Positions 1-5,060 of a stretch of 6,678 nt of DNA are shown here, one piece after another (position 1 is the stretch's first letter; every line of letters starts with the position of its first letter). Position numbers and translations under genes: made by a program. The notes beneath the pieces are model-generated. The model was not told the origin of the DNA. It saw nothing but the letters and a program-made list of their open reading frames with translations, and made no database searches. The stretch comes from Bacillota bacterium (GTDB taxonomy: Bacteria > Bacillota > Clostridia > Clostridiales > Clostridiaceae): contig JAEZDX010000110.1 in assembly GCA_023417975.1 (NCBI GenBank), positions 1-6,678 on the forward strand, written 5' to 3'.

Positions 1-75
1 TCTTTAATCAATGAGATTAGAACCGAACATATCACCCGCATTACAAAAGAACAATGGGAGAACACAATTAAATAG
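1..75 (+). CDS. C-terminal end of an unidentified upstream gene (partial)
   Basis: Frame 1 is open from the first base to a TAG at 73-75; the other two forward frames close within the first dozen bases. The 24 visible residues end in KEQWENTIK and are polar and charged, compatible with the tail of a soluble enzyme. They are too few to name a family. The stop lies 26 bases before the acetyltransferase start on the same strand, with no terminator between, so the two genes are probably co-transcribed. That this is a real gene end rests on this context and on typical residue composition. Confidence 0.5.
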   Translation, partial: SLINEIRTEHITRITKEQWENTIK

Positions 76-101
76 TAATTTGCAGTGAGGAGTATAGCAA
101 A

Positions 102-521
102 ATGTTTAAGATTAGGTTGGCAGAAAATAACGACAAGGAATATTGGTATACATTAGATAGACATTTGCCGGATAAAGAATTCGAGAAAAAGGTTCGAGAC
201 AAGATGGGTTATATTATTCTGGATGATGAAAAACCAATGGGAGTATTGCGATACAATTTGTTTTGGGATAACACACCGTTTTTAACGCTGATTTTCATTG
301 ATTGGTCTTATCAAAAGAAAGGCTTTGGACATAAAGCAATGAGTTTTTGGGAATGTGAAATGAAAAAGCTAGGTTACGGCATGGCCATGGTTTCCACACA
401 AGTGGATGAGGAGGCGCAGCATTTTTATAGGAAGTTAGGATACAAGGATTCCGGTTGTTTGGTTGTAGACATTCCGGGATATGAACAGCCTATGGAAATG
501 TTTATGGTAAAAGCACTATAG
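102..521 (+). CDS. GNAT-family N-acetyltransferase
   Basis: A 139-residue protein, a normal length for a single-domain GCN5-related N-acetyltransferase, which transfers the acetyl group of acetyl-CoA to an amine in the cytoplasm. The acetyl-CoA pyrophosphate-binding motif A is visible as LTLIFIDWSYQKKGFGHKAM (about residues 61-80), with the Q/R-x-x-G-x-G signature at Gln71 to Gly76. Motif B follows as AQHFYRKLGY (about 105-114), the usual 'xxFYxKLGF' helix-strand. The ATG is supported by GAGGAG at 87-92 with a 9-base spacer. The substrate cannot be read from the sequence; such stand-alone proteins modify small molecules, antibiotics, peptides or ribosomal proteins. It lies just downstream of another gene's end at 75 and is followed by a terminator. 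The family call is firm; the acceptor is unknown. Confidence 0.88.
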   Translation: MFKIRLAENNDKEYWYTLDRHLPDKEFEKKVRDKMGYIILDDEKPMGVLRYNLFWDNTPFLTLIFIDWSYQKKGFGHKAMSFWECEMKKLGYGMAMVSTQVDEEAQHFYRKLGYKDSGCLVVDIPGYEQPMEMFMVKAL

Positions 522-553
522 TGAAGTTCTCATTTGTTAGCCCTGTAAAAAGT

Positions 554-583
554 AAAAGGCACCGAATCCGGTGCCTTTTCTTT
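554..583. terminator. Bidirectional intrinsic terminator between converging genes
   Basis: A perfect 11-bp stem (554-564 with 569-579) surrounds the 4-base loop AATC; its GC core is GGCACCG/CGGTGCC. On the plus strand the stem's 3' arm ends in TTTT followed by CTTT, suiting the acetyltransferase transcript. On the minus strand it ends in TTTT followed by ACTTTTT, suiting the DUF2922 transcript. It lies 33 bases after the acetyltransferase stop, and its plus-strand U-tract touches the DUF2922 stop codon (582-584). Confidence 0.85.
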
Positions 584-800
584 AAACAAGATCCCACTTG
601 GTGACTTGTCTCTGTGTCAGCTGTGCAGAGTACTTTGTTTTGAAGTCTCCGCCTTTGGAATTGAATATGTTGTTTGCTATAATGGCATCCATGGCTGCAC
701 TTACCTCTTCCTGAGAAACATTCTGCTTTATGTTGGAAATAGTGAGGCTAACTTTGTCCCCTATTTCATTTACAAAGGTCATAAGCAATGAGAAATCCAT
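582..800 (-). CDS. DUF2922 family small protein
   Basis: A 72-residue protein matching the usual size and pattern of DUF2922. It has an N-terminal hydrophobic strand followed by NEIGDKVSLTI, then an acidic-helix segment QEEVSAAMDAIIANNIFNSKGGD, then a C-terminal strand ending in QVTKWDLV. The helix with 'AMDxIIxxNIF' and the following GGD turn are the features that suggest the family. No signal peptide or membrane segment is seen. An AAAGGAGGT site (minus strand, 818-810) lies 9 bases before the ATG. It is the last gene of the minus-strand unit, 43 bases after DUF1659. The family is widespread in Firmicutes beside DUF1659, and I know of no established function. The stop codon abuts the shared terminator, so no further gene follows in this operon. 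Confidence 0.8.
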   Translation of the reverse strand: MDFSLLMTFVNEIGDKVSLTISNIKQNVSQEEVSAAMDAIIANNIFNSKGGDFKTKYSAQLTQRQVTKWDLV

Positions 801-843
801 AAAAGAGCTACCTCCTTTCTACAAAAATCACTCAAATCCGGTA

Positions 844-1068
844 TTAAGCCTCAGCAAGCAAGTATGAGTCGTCCTTCTCGATTGAAGTAACCGGGTATCT
901 GAGCAGTGGTTCGATTGCCTTGGCTGTCTCGAACAGATTTTCATCTGCAGCGGATACCTTAACTTTTGCAAAACTCATTGTTTTCTTAACGTCATTTCCG
1001 CTTGCATCAACACCGGTCTTTAAGGTTATTGCAAGTCTGGTTGAACCTTTAGTAGTAACTACTGCCAT
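844..1068 (-). CDS. DUF1659 family small protein
   Basis: A 74-residue protein with the DUF1659 layout: an N-terminal strand (STRLAITLKTGVDASGND), a second strand with a 'tmsFakVk' pattern, then a helix (AADENLFETAKAIEPLL) and a short C-terminal strand (YPVTSIEKDDSYLL). The ATG at 1068 is chosen because a strong AAAGGAGG (minus strand, 1084-1077) sits 8 bases upstream. A longer reading from a GTG at 1113 would run through that ribosome binding site and add a non-conserved basic stretch. It precedes the DUF2922 gene, an arrangement typical of Firmicutes. It starts 88 bases after the end of the membrane-protein gene with no evident terminator, so it may have its own promoter or be read through. 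Its function is unknown; the protein looks soluble and cytoplasmic. Confidence 0.82.
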   Translation of the reverse strand: MAVVTTKGSTRLAITLKTGVDASGNDVKKTMSFAKVKVSAADENLFETAKAIEPLLRYPVTSIEKDDSYLLAEA

Positions 1069-1156
1069 ATCTTTTTCCTCCTTTCTGTTTTTGGGTACAA
1101 GTAATAAATACACAGTTCGGAGAAATAGTTACATATAAAATAAAAAAATATTTAGC

Positions 1157-2413
1157 TTAACCCTTAAAGTCTAATTTGCTGACACCAAGAGCATTGTGAT
1201 CCCACAGCGTATTTTTAATTATTTCAAATTGATTTTCATCACATTCTACCATAAGAACTACTTCGGAGGAATTATCATTACTTTTCTTGCATTGCTTTTT
1301 TATGAGCACAAACTTAATAATAAGTCCTATGGAAAAGCCTATAATAATGGCAATCAGACCCCAAATAAGAGGTCCCCATTTTAAAACATATCCATATACT
1401 CCTCCAAACACGCCAAATATAACACAAAGTATTGCAGGTAAATCAAACAAACTTACCCCATCAGAGCTGTGCATAGAGTCAAATAATCTTTTTCCTCCAC
1501 TCTTTTTATCAATGGGAATAGCCATAATGGCTTCTTTTTTAATACCTATAGCTTCAATAGCGGTAATTGCCAATTCTAAATAAATTGAATGCTGAAAGGT
1601 AGAGATAACATACATTTTATCACCTCGAATATTCTTCTTGAATGGGAGGATAAAACTAGAACTCTGATAAGTTCTTTTTAAGAAATTAGCTTGTTCCCAA
1701 CCAAATAATTTATTATTTTCAACGGTGTTAACGTAGGCATCATACATGGCAAAAAAGCACACGGATGGTATATTTAAAGCCCATTGCATATCCAATATTG
1801 ATTTTGCCTGTTGAAAATCTCCTAGCAAAGTATAATGCATTGCGGGAAGAAGCTTGGAACAATAACTGATAGCAATCCACCAAGAGATAAGAAAAAATGC
1901 AGTAATAAGCCTGTGTATATATAATTGACCTCCGCCGGGAACTAATAATGACCAACAGGCAGAAACCCAAGGTATTTTTTTATCTAGGTAATTGATTTCT
2001 GTTGAGCTTATCTTAAAAGGTTTTATTTGAGCATTTTCCCTGGATGCTAATATGTAGGCATGGTTCAAATCAATTGTTGTCCTATAACTATCCCAAATTG
2101 TAAAGATATATGTTGGAATATATAGAGACAGCCATCGTAAGTCAGCTACATGCTTTGCTTTTTCAAAGTCACCTATGAAGGAATAAAGAATTAAAAGATT
2201 AACTTTTGCTTTATAATTAATAAACACTTCCCATAGGAACAATACGATGCCTCGTACGTATTTAGATAATAAAAGATGTCCCGTGCCGGGAAATGCCAAT
2301 GACCAACCTGCGATAACGTAAGGATTCCTTAAATGAAGTTGAGTTGTTCCAAACAGACAAACAAAAGCCATTGGCCTTCTAGCAGAAGACGTTCTAAATT
2401 TTAGCCCGCTCAT
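1157..2413 (-). CDS. Polytopic membrane protein with internal duplication and a C-terminal glycine-rich hairpin domain
   Basis: A 418-residue protein of unknown function. ATG 2413 is preferred: GAGGG (minus strand, 2424-2420) lies 6 bases upstream, whereas a TTG at 2428 overlaps that site. Two halves of about 88 residues (roughly 30-117 and 147-234) align at a constant offset of 117. Both have P-x-V-x-x-x-W-S-L-x-x-P-G-x-G followed by a hydrophobic helix, then I/LGDFxxAK, then D-x-x-W and finally a hydrophobic stretch ending D-x-Y. The W-S-L-x-x-P-G-x-G turn between hydrophobic stretches resembles TM2-type small membrane domains. The C-terminal part has a strand-helix-strand (267-302), a glycine-rich transmembrane hairpin (about 324-372, GVFGGVYGY then GLIAIIIGFSIGLI), and a second strand-helix-strand (about 384-416). 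That is the layout of stress-type proteins such as the general stress 17M/DUF1269 group. The family names are analogies made by eye. It may be co-transcribed with the DUF1659-DUF2922 pair. Confidence 0.8.
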   Translation of the reverse strand: MSGLKFRTSSARRPMAFVCLFGTTQLHLRNPYVIAGWSLAFPGTGHLLLSKYVRGIVLFLWEVFINYKAKVNLLILYSFIGDFEKAKHVADLRWLSLYIPTYIFTIWDSYRTTIDLNHAYILASRENAQIKPFKISSTEINYLDKKIPWVSACWSLLVPGGGQLYIHRLITAFFLISWWIAISYCSKLLPAMHYTLLGDFQQAKSILDMQWALNIPSVCFFAMYDAYVNTVENNKLFGWEQANFLKRTYQSSSFILPFKKNIRGDKMYVISTFQHSIYLELAITAIEAIGIKKEAIMAIPIDKKSGGKRLFDSMHSSDGVSLFDLPAILCVIFGVFGGVYGYVLKWGPLIWGLIAIIIGFSIGLIIKFVLIKKQCKKSNDNSSEVVLMVECDENQFEIIKNTLWDHNALGVSKLDFKG

Positions 2414-2485
2414 AATTTTCCCTCGCAATAATGTGATTTTGTAGCTTCCTAACTAGTTTTACACAGTTTCAATTCAATTATTACA

Positions 2486-2522
2486 TTAATGTTAATGGAA
2501 GCTATAATTTTACTTAATGTTA
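2486..2522. repeat. Pair of 9-bp direct repeats TTAATGTTA in the divergent intergenic region
   Basis: TTAATGTTA occurs at 2486-2494 and again at 2514-2522, 28 bases apart. The first copy overlaps the 10-bp palindrome ACATTAATGT (2483-2492). Both flank the candidate minus-strand -10 element, a position suited to a regulator site. Low sequence complexity means chance is a real alternative. The rest of the 2414-2722 gap shows only A/T-rich sequence and the two candidate promoters. Confidence 0.3.
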
Positions 2523-2534
2523 CAGTATATACAA
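2507..2534 (-). promoter_or_regulatory. Candidate promoter for the membrane-protein gene
   Basis: Reading the minus strand, TTGTAT (2534-2529) and TAAAAT (2512-2507) are separated by 16 bases. The -10 matches the sigma-A consensus at five of six positions and the -35 at only three. Transcription would start near 2500, giving a leader of roughly 90 bases. In DNA this A/T-rich such matches occur by chance, so this is weak. Confidence 0.25.
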
Positions 2535-2656
2535 AGATAGTAGGTCTAGAGATAATAGTGTTATTATAAACTTGTAAAATAAGGCAAACGAATGAGGATG
2601 TTCGCAATACAATATTTAAAATTTAACTGGAAATTGTGGCATATTATGGATTAAGA

Positions 2657-2665
2657 TGATACAAT
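2657..2665 (+). promoter_or_regulatory. Candidate extended -10 promoter for the histidine kinase gene
   Basis: TG-A-TACAAT at 2657-2665 is the extended -10 form (TG-n-TATAAT) with one mismatch. No good -35 stands 16-18 bases upstream (TTGTGG at 2634-2639 is 20 bases away), which extended -10 promoters can tolerate. The start point would be near 2672, leaving a leader of about 50 bases before the kinase ATG. Confidence 0.4.
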
Positions 2666-2722
2666 GTATCTGATAAACATACTGACATTAATAATAATAC
2701 TTGATACTAAGGAGAAATTATT

Positions 2723-4660
2723 ATGAGTGAAGGAAGCCGATTTTATAATGTGATTGAATATCCTTTTATTATTGTAAATGATGGTAATGTGATTGAAGCC
2801 AACCAAGCTTTTTCTAGTATGACAGAAATCAGCCAAAAGGAAATTTTAAATAGAAGTCTTGAGGATGTTTTCAGGAATTTAAGAATTGGTCCGAACATAA
2901 ACATTGAGGATATCTGTAAAGATAAGGATTACTTTTTGTTTACAAAATCACTGAAGGTTAAATTTATCAATATTGAAAGAGTACAGGAAGATGACAAGCA
3001 AATTTATATTTTTATAGAAAGATCAGATTCAATTATTGATGAAAGGTCCAGTTATCTAATTGAAATGCTCTCAGGGAATACAGGTGCAATTTCTGTATAT
3101 AGTATTCAGGAATTCATACTGCTAATGGCTAATGAACTATTTTTTAATTATTGTAATGAACCATATAATAATGAGAAAACTTCAATAGGTAGGTCAATAT
3201 ATGAAATTGTTCCGGGATTTAAAAGCAGTTATTTTGAAAAGCTGTTCACAGATATAGCTGCGGATGGAAAAGTTAGAATATTTAAAGAATTTGCATGTAA
3301 TACTTCCAAAGGAGGAACAATGTATTGCGATTTCTCCTTGACCCCAGTGTTTGAGGGAGAAAAGATAAAATATATAATATGTAACTTATGCAATGTGACT
3401 GAAAAGGTTATTCATGGAAAAGAGACTAAAAAGAAGAATGAAGAGCTTGAGGCAGTAATTGAAAATATTAGTGATGCAATTTTTATTTACGATGCAGAAG
3501 GTAAGCTTTATTCTCTTAATAAAGCTGCCAGAGAGTATTTTCCCAGTGAGAATTTGCAAAAATATGGTGATGGGTATGAGTACACTAAGTTTTTTTATTT
3601 TGATGATACACAAATACCACCTGAAGAGATGCCTTTTGCTAGGATAAAGCAAGGTGAGGTTATAAGTGACTACAAGGCTAAAATGGTTCAAGGAGATATT
3701 ATTAAGTATATATCTGTTTCCGGCAGACCGGTTTACAATCCGGATCATAGCGTCAGGTTGAGTGTCATACGCAGTCGTGATATTACTGAGCAGGTAGAAA
3801 AGGAGCAAGTTATCAAAGAGCAGCATGAATTACTTTTGAGGAAAGAGAGAGAAAAGCTAGAGGCAGTTAAGGCGTCATTAGAGATGAAGGATGAGTTTCT
3901 ATCTATGATATCACATGAGCTGAGAACGCCGCTAAATGTAATAAATGCAGCCATACAAGTTATATATAAGCTTTGTTTTGATGAACTGACAGATAAACTT
4001 AAAAAATATATCGGAATGATAAGACAAAATTCAAATAGACAATTGAGACTTGTGAATAACCTTCTTGATATTACTCGAGCCAATGCGGGTAACATTAATA
4101 TAAATAACAGCAATATAGATATCGTGCATTTGACAAAAGTAATAACAGAATCCTGCGGTATATATGCAACTCAGAAGGGAATAACTTTAACATTTAAAGC
4201 AACAATGGGAAAGAAGCTTATGGCGTTAGATGATGATAAATATGAAAGAATACTTTTGAATCTCCTTTCCAACGCAATAAAGTTTACTGCTCCAGGTAAA
4301 TCAATTAATGTAGAGATGACTAATGATGAAAATTATGTATATATCAAAGTTAAGGACAAGGGTATAGGCATTTCTAAGGAAAATATGAACTTAATTTTTG
4401 AGAGATTTGGACAAGTTAATAGTTTACTGTCACGCCAGGCAGAAGGAGCAGGTATTGGATTATCCTTGGTTAAAAAGTTTGTTGAGGCGCTTGGAGGGGA
4501 TATATGGGTTAAAAGCACTTTAGGTAAAGGAAGTACATTTACTATTAAACTTCCGTGTAAAAATGTTGATGAAGAATTTGAGAAGAATGAAAAGGTAAGC
4601 TTTATGGGAAAAGATTTTGTAGAAATTACGAATATAGAGTTTTCTGATATTTATTTATAG
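2723..4660 (+). CDS. Soluble sensor histidine kinase with PAS domains (orphan)
   Basis: A 645-residue kinase. AAGGAG at 2709-2714 lies 8 bases before the ATG. N-terminal sensing region: a PAS-like domain (about 7-105, opening FYNVIEYPFIIVNDGNVIEANQAF), a more degenerate PAS-like segment (about 110-232) and a clear third PAS (about 241-356, VIENISDAIFIYDAEGKLYSLN to SRDITEQ). A charged coiled coil (about 357-390) leads to the HisKA domain with DEFLSMISHELRTPLNVI, where His398 is the expected phosphorylation site. The ATPase domain is complete: N box LLNLLSNAIKFT (Asn513, Asn517), G1 DKGIGIS (Asp545), F box IFERFGQ and G2 GAGIGLSLVKKF (Gly575-Gly579). A 33-residue tail ends in IEFSDIYL. No signal peptide or membrane helix is seen, so it should sense a cytoplasmic or redox cue. 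No receiver domain or response regulator gene is adjacent; the partner is elsewhere. Confidence 0.93.
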   Translation: MSEGSRFYNVIEYPFIIVNDGNVIEANQAFSSMTEISQKEILNRSLEDVFRNLRIGPNINIEDICKDKDYFLFTKSLKVKFINIERVQEDDKQIYIFIERSDSIIDERSSYLIEMLSGNTGAISVYSIQEFILLMANELFFNYCNEPYNNEKTSIGRSIYEIVPGFKSSYFEKLFTDIAADGKVRIFKEFACNTSKGGTMYCDFSLTPVFEGEKIKYIICNLCNVTEKVIHGKETKKKNEELEAVIENISDAIFIYDAEGKLYSLNKAAREYFPSENLQKYGDGYEYTKFFYFDDTQIPPEEMPFARIKQGEVISDYKAKMVQGDIIKYISVSGRPVYNPDHSVRLSVIRSRDITEQVEKEQVIKEQHELLLRKEREKLEAVKASLEMKDEFLSMISHELRTPLNVINAAIQVIYKLCFDELTDKLKKYIGMIRQNSNRQLRLVNNLLDITRANAGNININNSNIDIVHLTKVITESCGIYATQKGITLTFKATMGKKLMALDDDKYERILLNLLSNAIKFTAPGKSINVEMTNDENYVYIKVKDKGIGISKENMNLIFERFGQVNSLLSRQAEGAGIGLSLVKKFVEALGGDIWVKSTLGKGSTFTIKLPCKNVDEEFEKNEKVSFMGKDFVEITNIEFSDIYL

Positions 4661-4725
4661 ATAGTAAAAACAGGAATATTTACTGCTGGCAAAATACATA
4701 AAAATTAAGCAAAAGTTTAAAATGC

Positions 4726-4749
4726 AGTATAATTTTTATACTTAAGTAT
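4726..4749. repeat. Two overlapping small palindromes before the terminator
   Basis: AGTATAA (4726-4732) pairs with TTATACT (4736-4742) around a TTT loop. ATACTTAAGTAT (4738-4749) is a perfect 12-base palindrome that shares the ATACT arm, so the two foldings exclude each other. Both are A/T-rich and weak; they lie in the kinase transcript just ahead of the strong hairpin. They may be incidental. Confidence 0.3.
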
Positions 4750-4752
4750 GGT

Positions 4753-4797
4753 TATAATGCAAAGGACCCCGATTTAATCGGGGTCCTTTGCATTATA
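4753..4797. terminator. Long perfect hairpin terminator after the histidine kinase
   Basis: A 21-bp perfect stem (4753-4773 with 4777-4797) closes on a 3-base loop TTA. The GC-rich core GGACCCCGAT/ATCGGGGTCC is flanked by AAA and TTT, so it can act as a terminator on either strand. The kinase stop is 92 bases upstream. The U-run is only TTT followed by GCATTATA, which itself belongs to the stem, so the hairpin is stronger and its tail poorer than usual. Confidence 0.75.
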
Positions 4798-4946
4798 GCG
4801 GTCTTAGTGACTTAAATAATGCTGCCTCTAAAAAGTCTTTCCGAATTTATATGTGTCATTCTTTGTCTTAACCTAGGTAAAATCAGCGCTTACAAAATTT
4901 CTAACTTTCAGCATTAAAAAAGTTATAATGATTTCAATGAAAAATA
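4798..4946. other. Intergenic stretch with no recognised feature
   Basis: Between the kinase terminator and the surface-protein promoter no open frame of useful length, RNA fold or repeat stands out. A TATAAT at 4924-4929 has no acceptable -35 at 16-18 bases. The whole gene-free interval is 4661-5060; its other contents are given as separate entries. Confidence 0.6.
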
Positions 4947-4975
4947 TTGTAGAAAAATGGAATATATAGTACAAT
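4947..4975 (+). promoter_or_regulatory. Candidate sigma-A promoter of the surface-protein gene
   Basis: TTGTAG (4947-4952) and TACAAT (4970-4975) are exactly 17 bases apart. The -10 matches five of six consensus positions, the -35 three of six. Transcription would begin near 4982, inside the inverted repeat at 4961-4989, giving a leader of about 80 bases. Placement after a terminator and before a strong ribosome binding site supports it. Confidence 0.5.
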
Positions 4976-4989
4976 TAGTACTATATATT
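4961..4989. promoter_or_regulatory. Perfect 12-bp inverted repeat over the promoter -10 (operator-like)
   Basis: AATATATAGTAC (4961-4972) and GTACTATATATT (4978-4989) are exact reverse complements with a 5-base spacer AATTA. The dyad covers the candidate -10 and the predicted start point, the classic position for a dimeric repressor. It is poorly placed as a terminator because it has no U-tract. The binding protein is unknown. Confidence 0.5.
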
Positions 4990-5043
4990 AACTAGATAAT
5001 GATTATTATTAGACAAGAACTAAACTATATAATTTTTAAAAAC

Positions 5044-5050
5044 AAAGGAG
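5044..5050 (+). promoter_or_regulatory. Ribosome binding site that fixes an ATA start
   Basis: AAAGGAG, continuing TGA, is a strong anti-16S match. The only in-frame codon at a usual distance that gives a complete signal peptide is ATA at 5061 (10-base spacer); ATC at 5058 is 7 bases away. The frame is closed by TAA at 5055-5057, so no start exists further upstream. Confidence 0.75.
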
Positions 5051-5060
5051 TGAATAAATC

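Noticed and set aside
606..791. Plus-strand 61-codon frame opposite DUF2922
   Set aside because: The minus-strand protein fits a known family and has a strong ribosome binding site; the plus-strand frame has neither.
1069..1113. GTG at 1113 as start of the DUF1659 protein
   Set aside because: The extension runs through a strong AAAGGAGG site placed 8 bases before ATG 1068, and the family normally begins at that point.
1287..1583. Plus-strand open frame opposite the membrane-protein gene
   Set aside because: It lies wholly within a coding region with a clear internal duplication and conserved motifs; the plus-strand product has no recognisable pattern. The same applies to 1196-1384 and 1740-1970.
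2414..2428. TTG at 2428 as start of the membrane protein
   Set aside because: The codons following it contain the GAGGG ribosome binding site, which points to ATG 2413.
2634..2655. Possible sigma-54 promoter (TGGCAT) upstream of the kinase gene
   Set aside because: The GC dinucleotide required at -12 with the correct spacing is missing; an extended -10 promoter fits better.
3386..3826. 146-codon open frame on the minus strand inside the kinase gene
   Set aside because: It is antisense to a fully supported PAS/HisKA coding region, has low-complexity Leu/Ile-rich composition and no ribosome binding context; it is a shadow frame, as are 3459-3647, 3745-4113 and 4333-4518.
4663..4684. Weak inverted repeat AGTAAA...TTTACT just after the kinase stop
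   Set aside because: A six-bp A/T-rich stem with a ten-base loop is within chance expectation, and a far stronger terminator follows.
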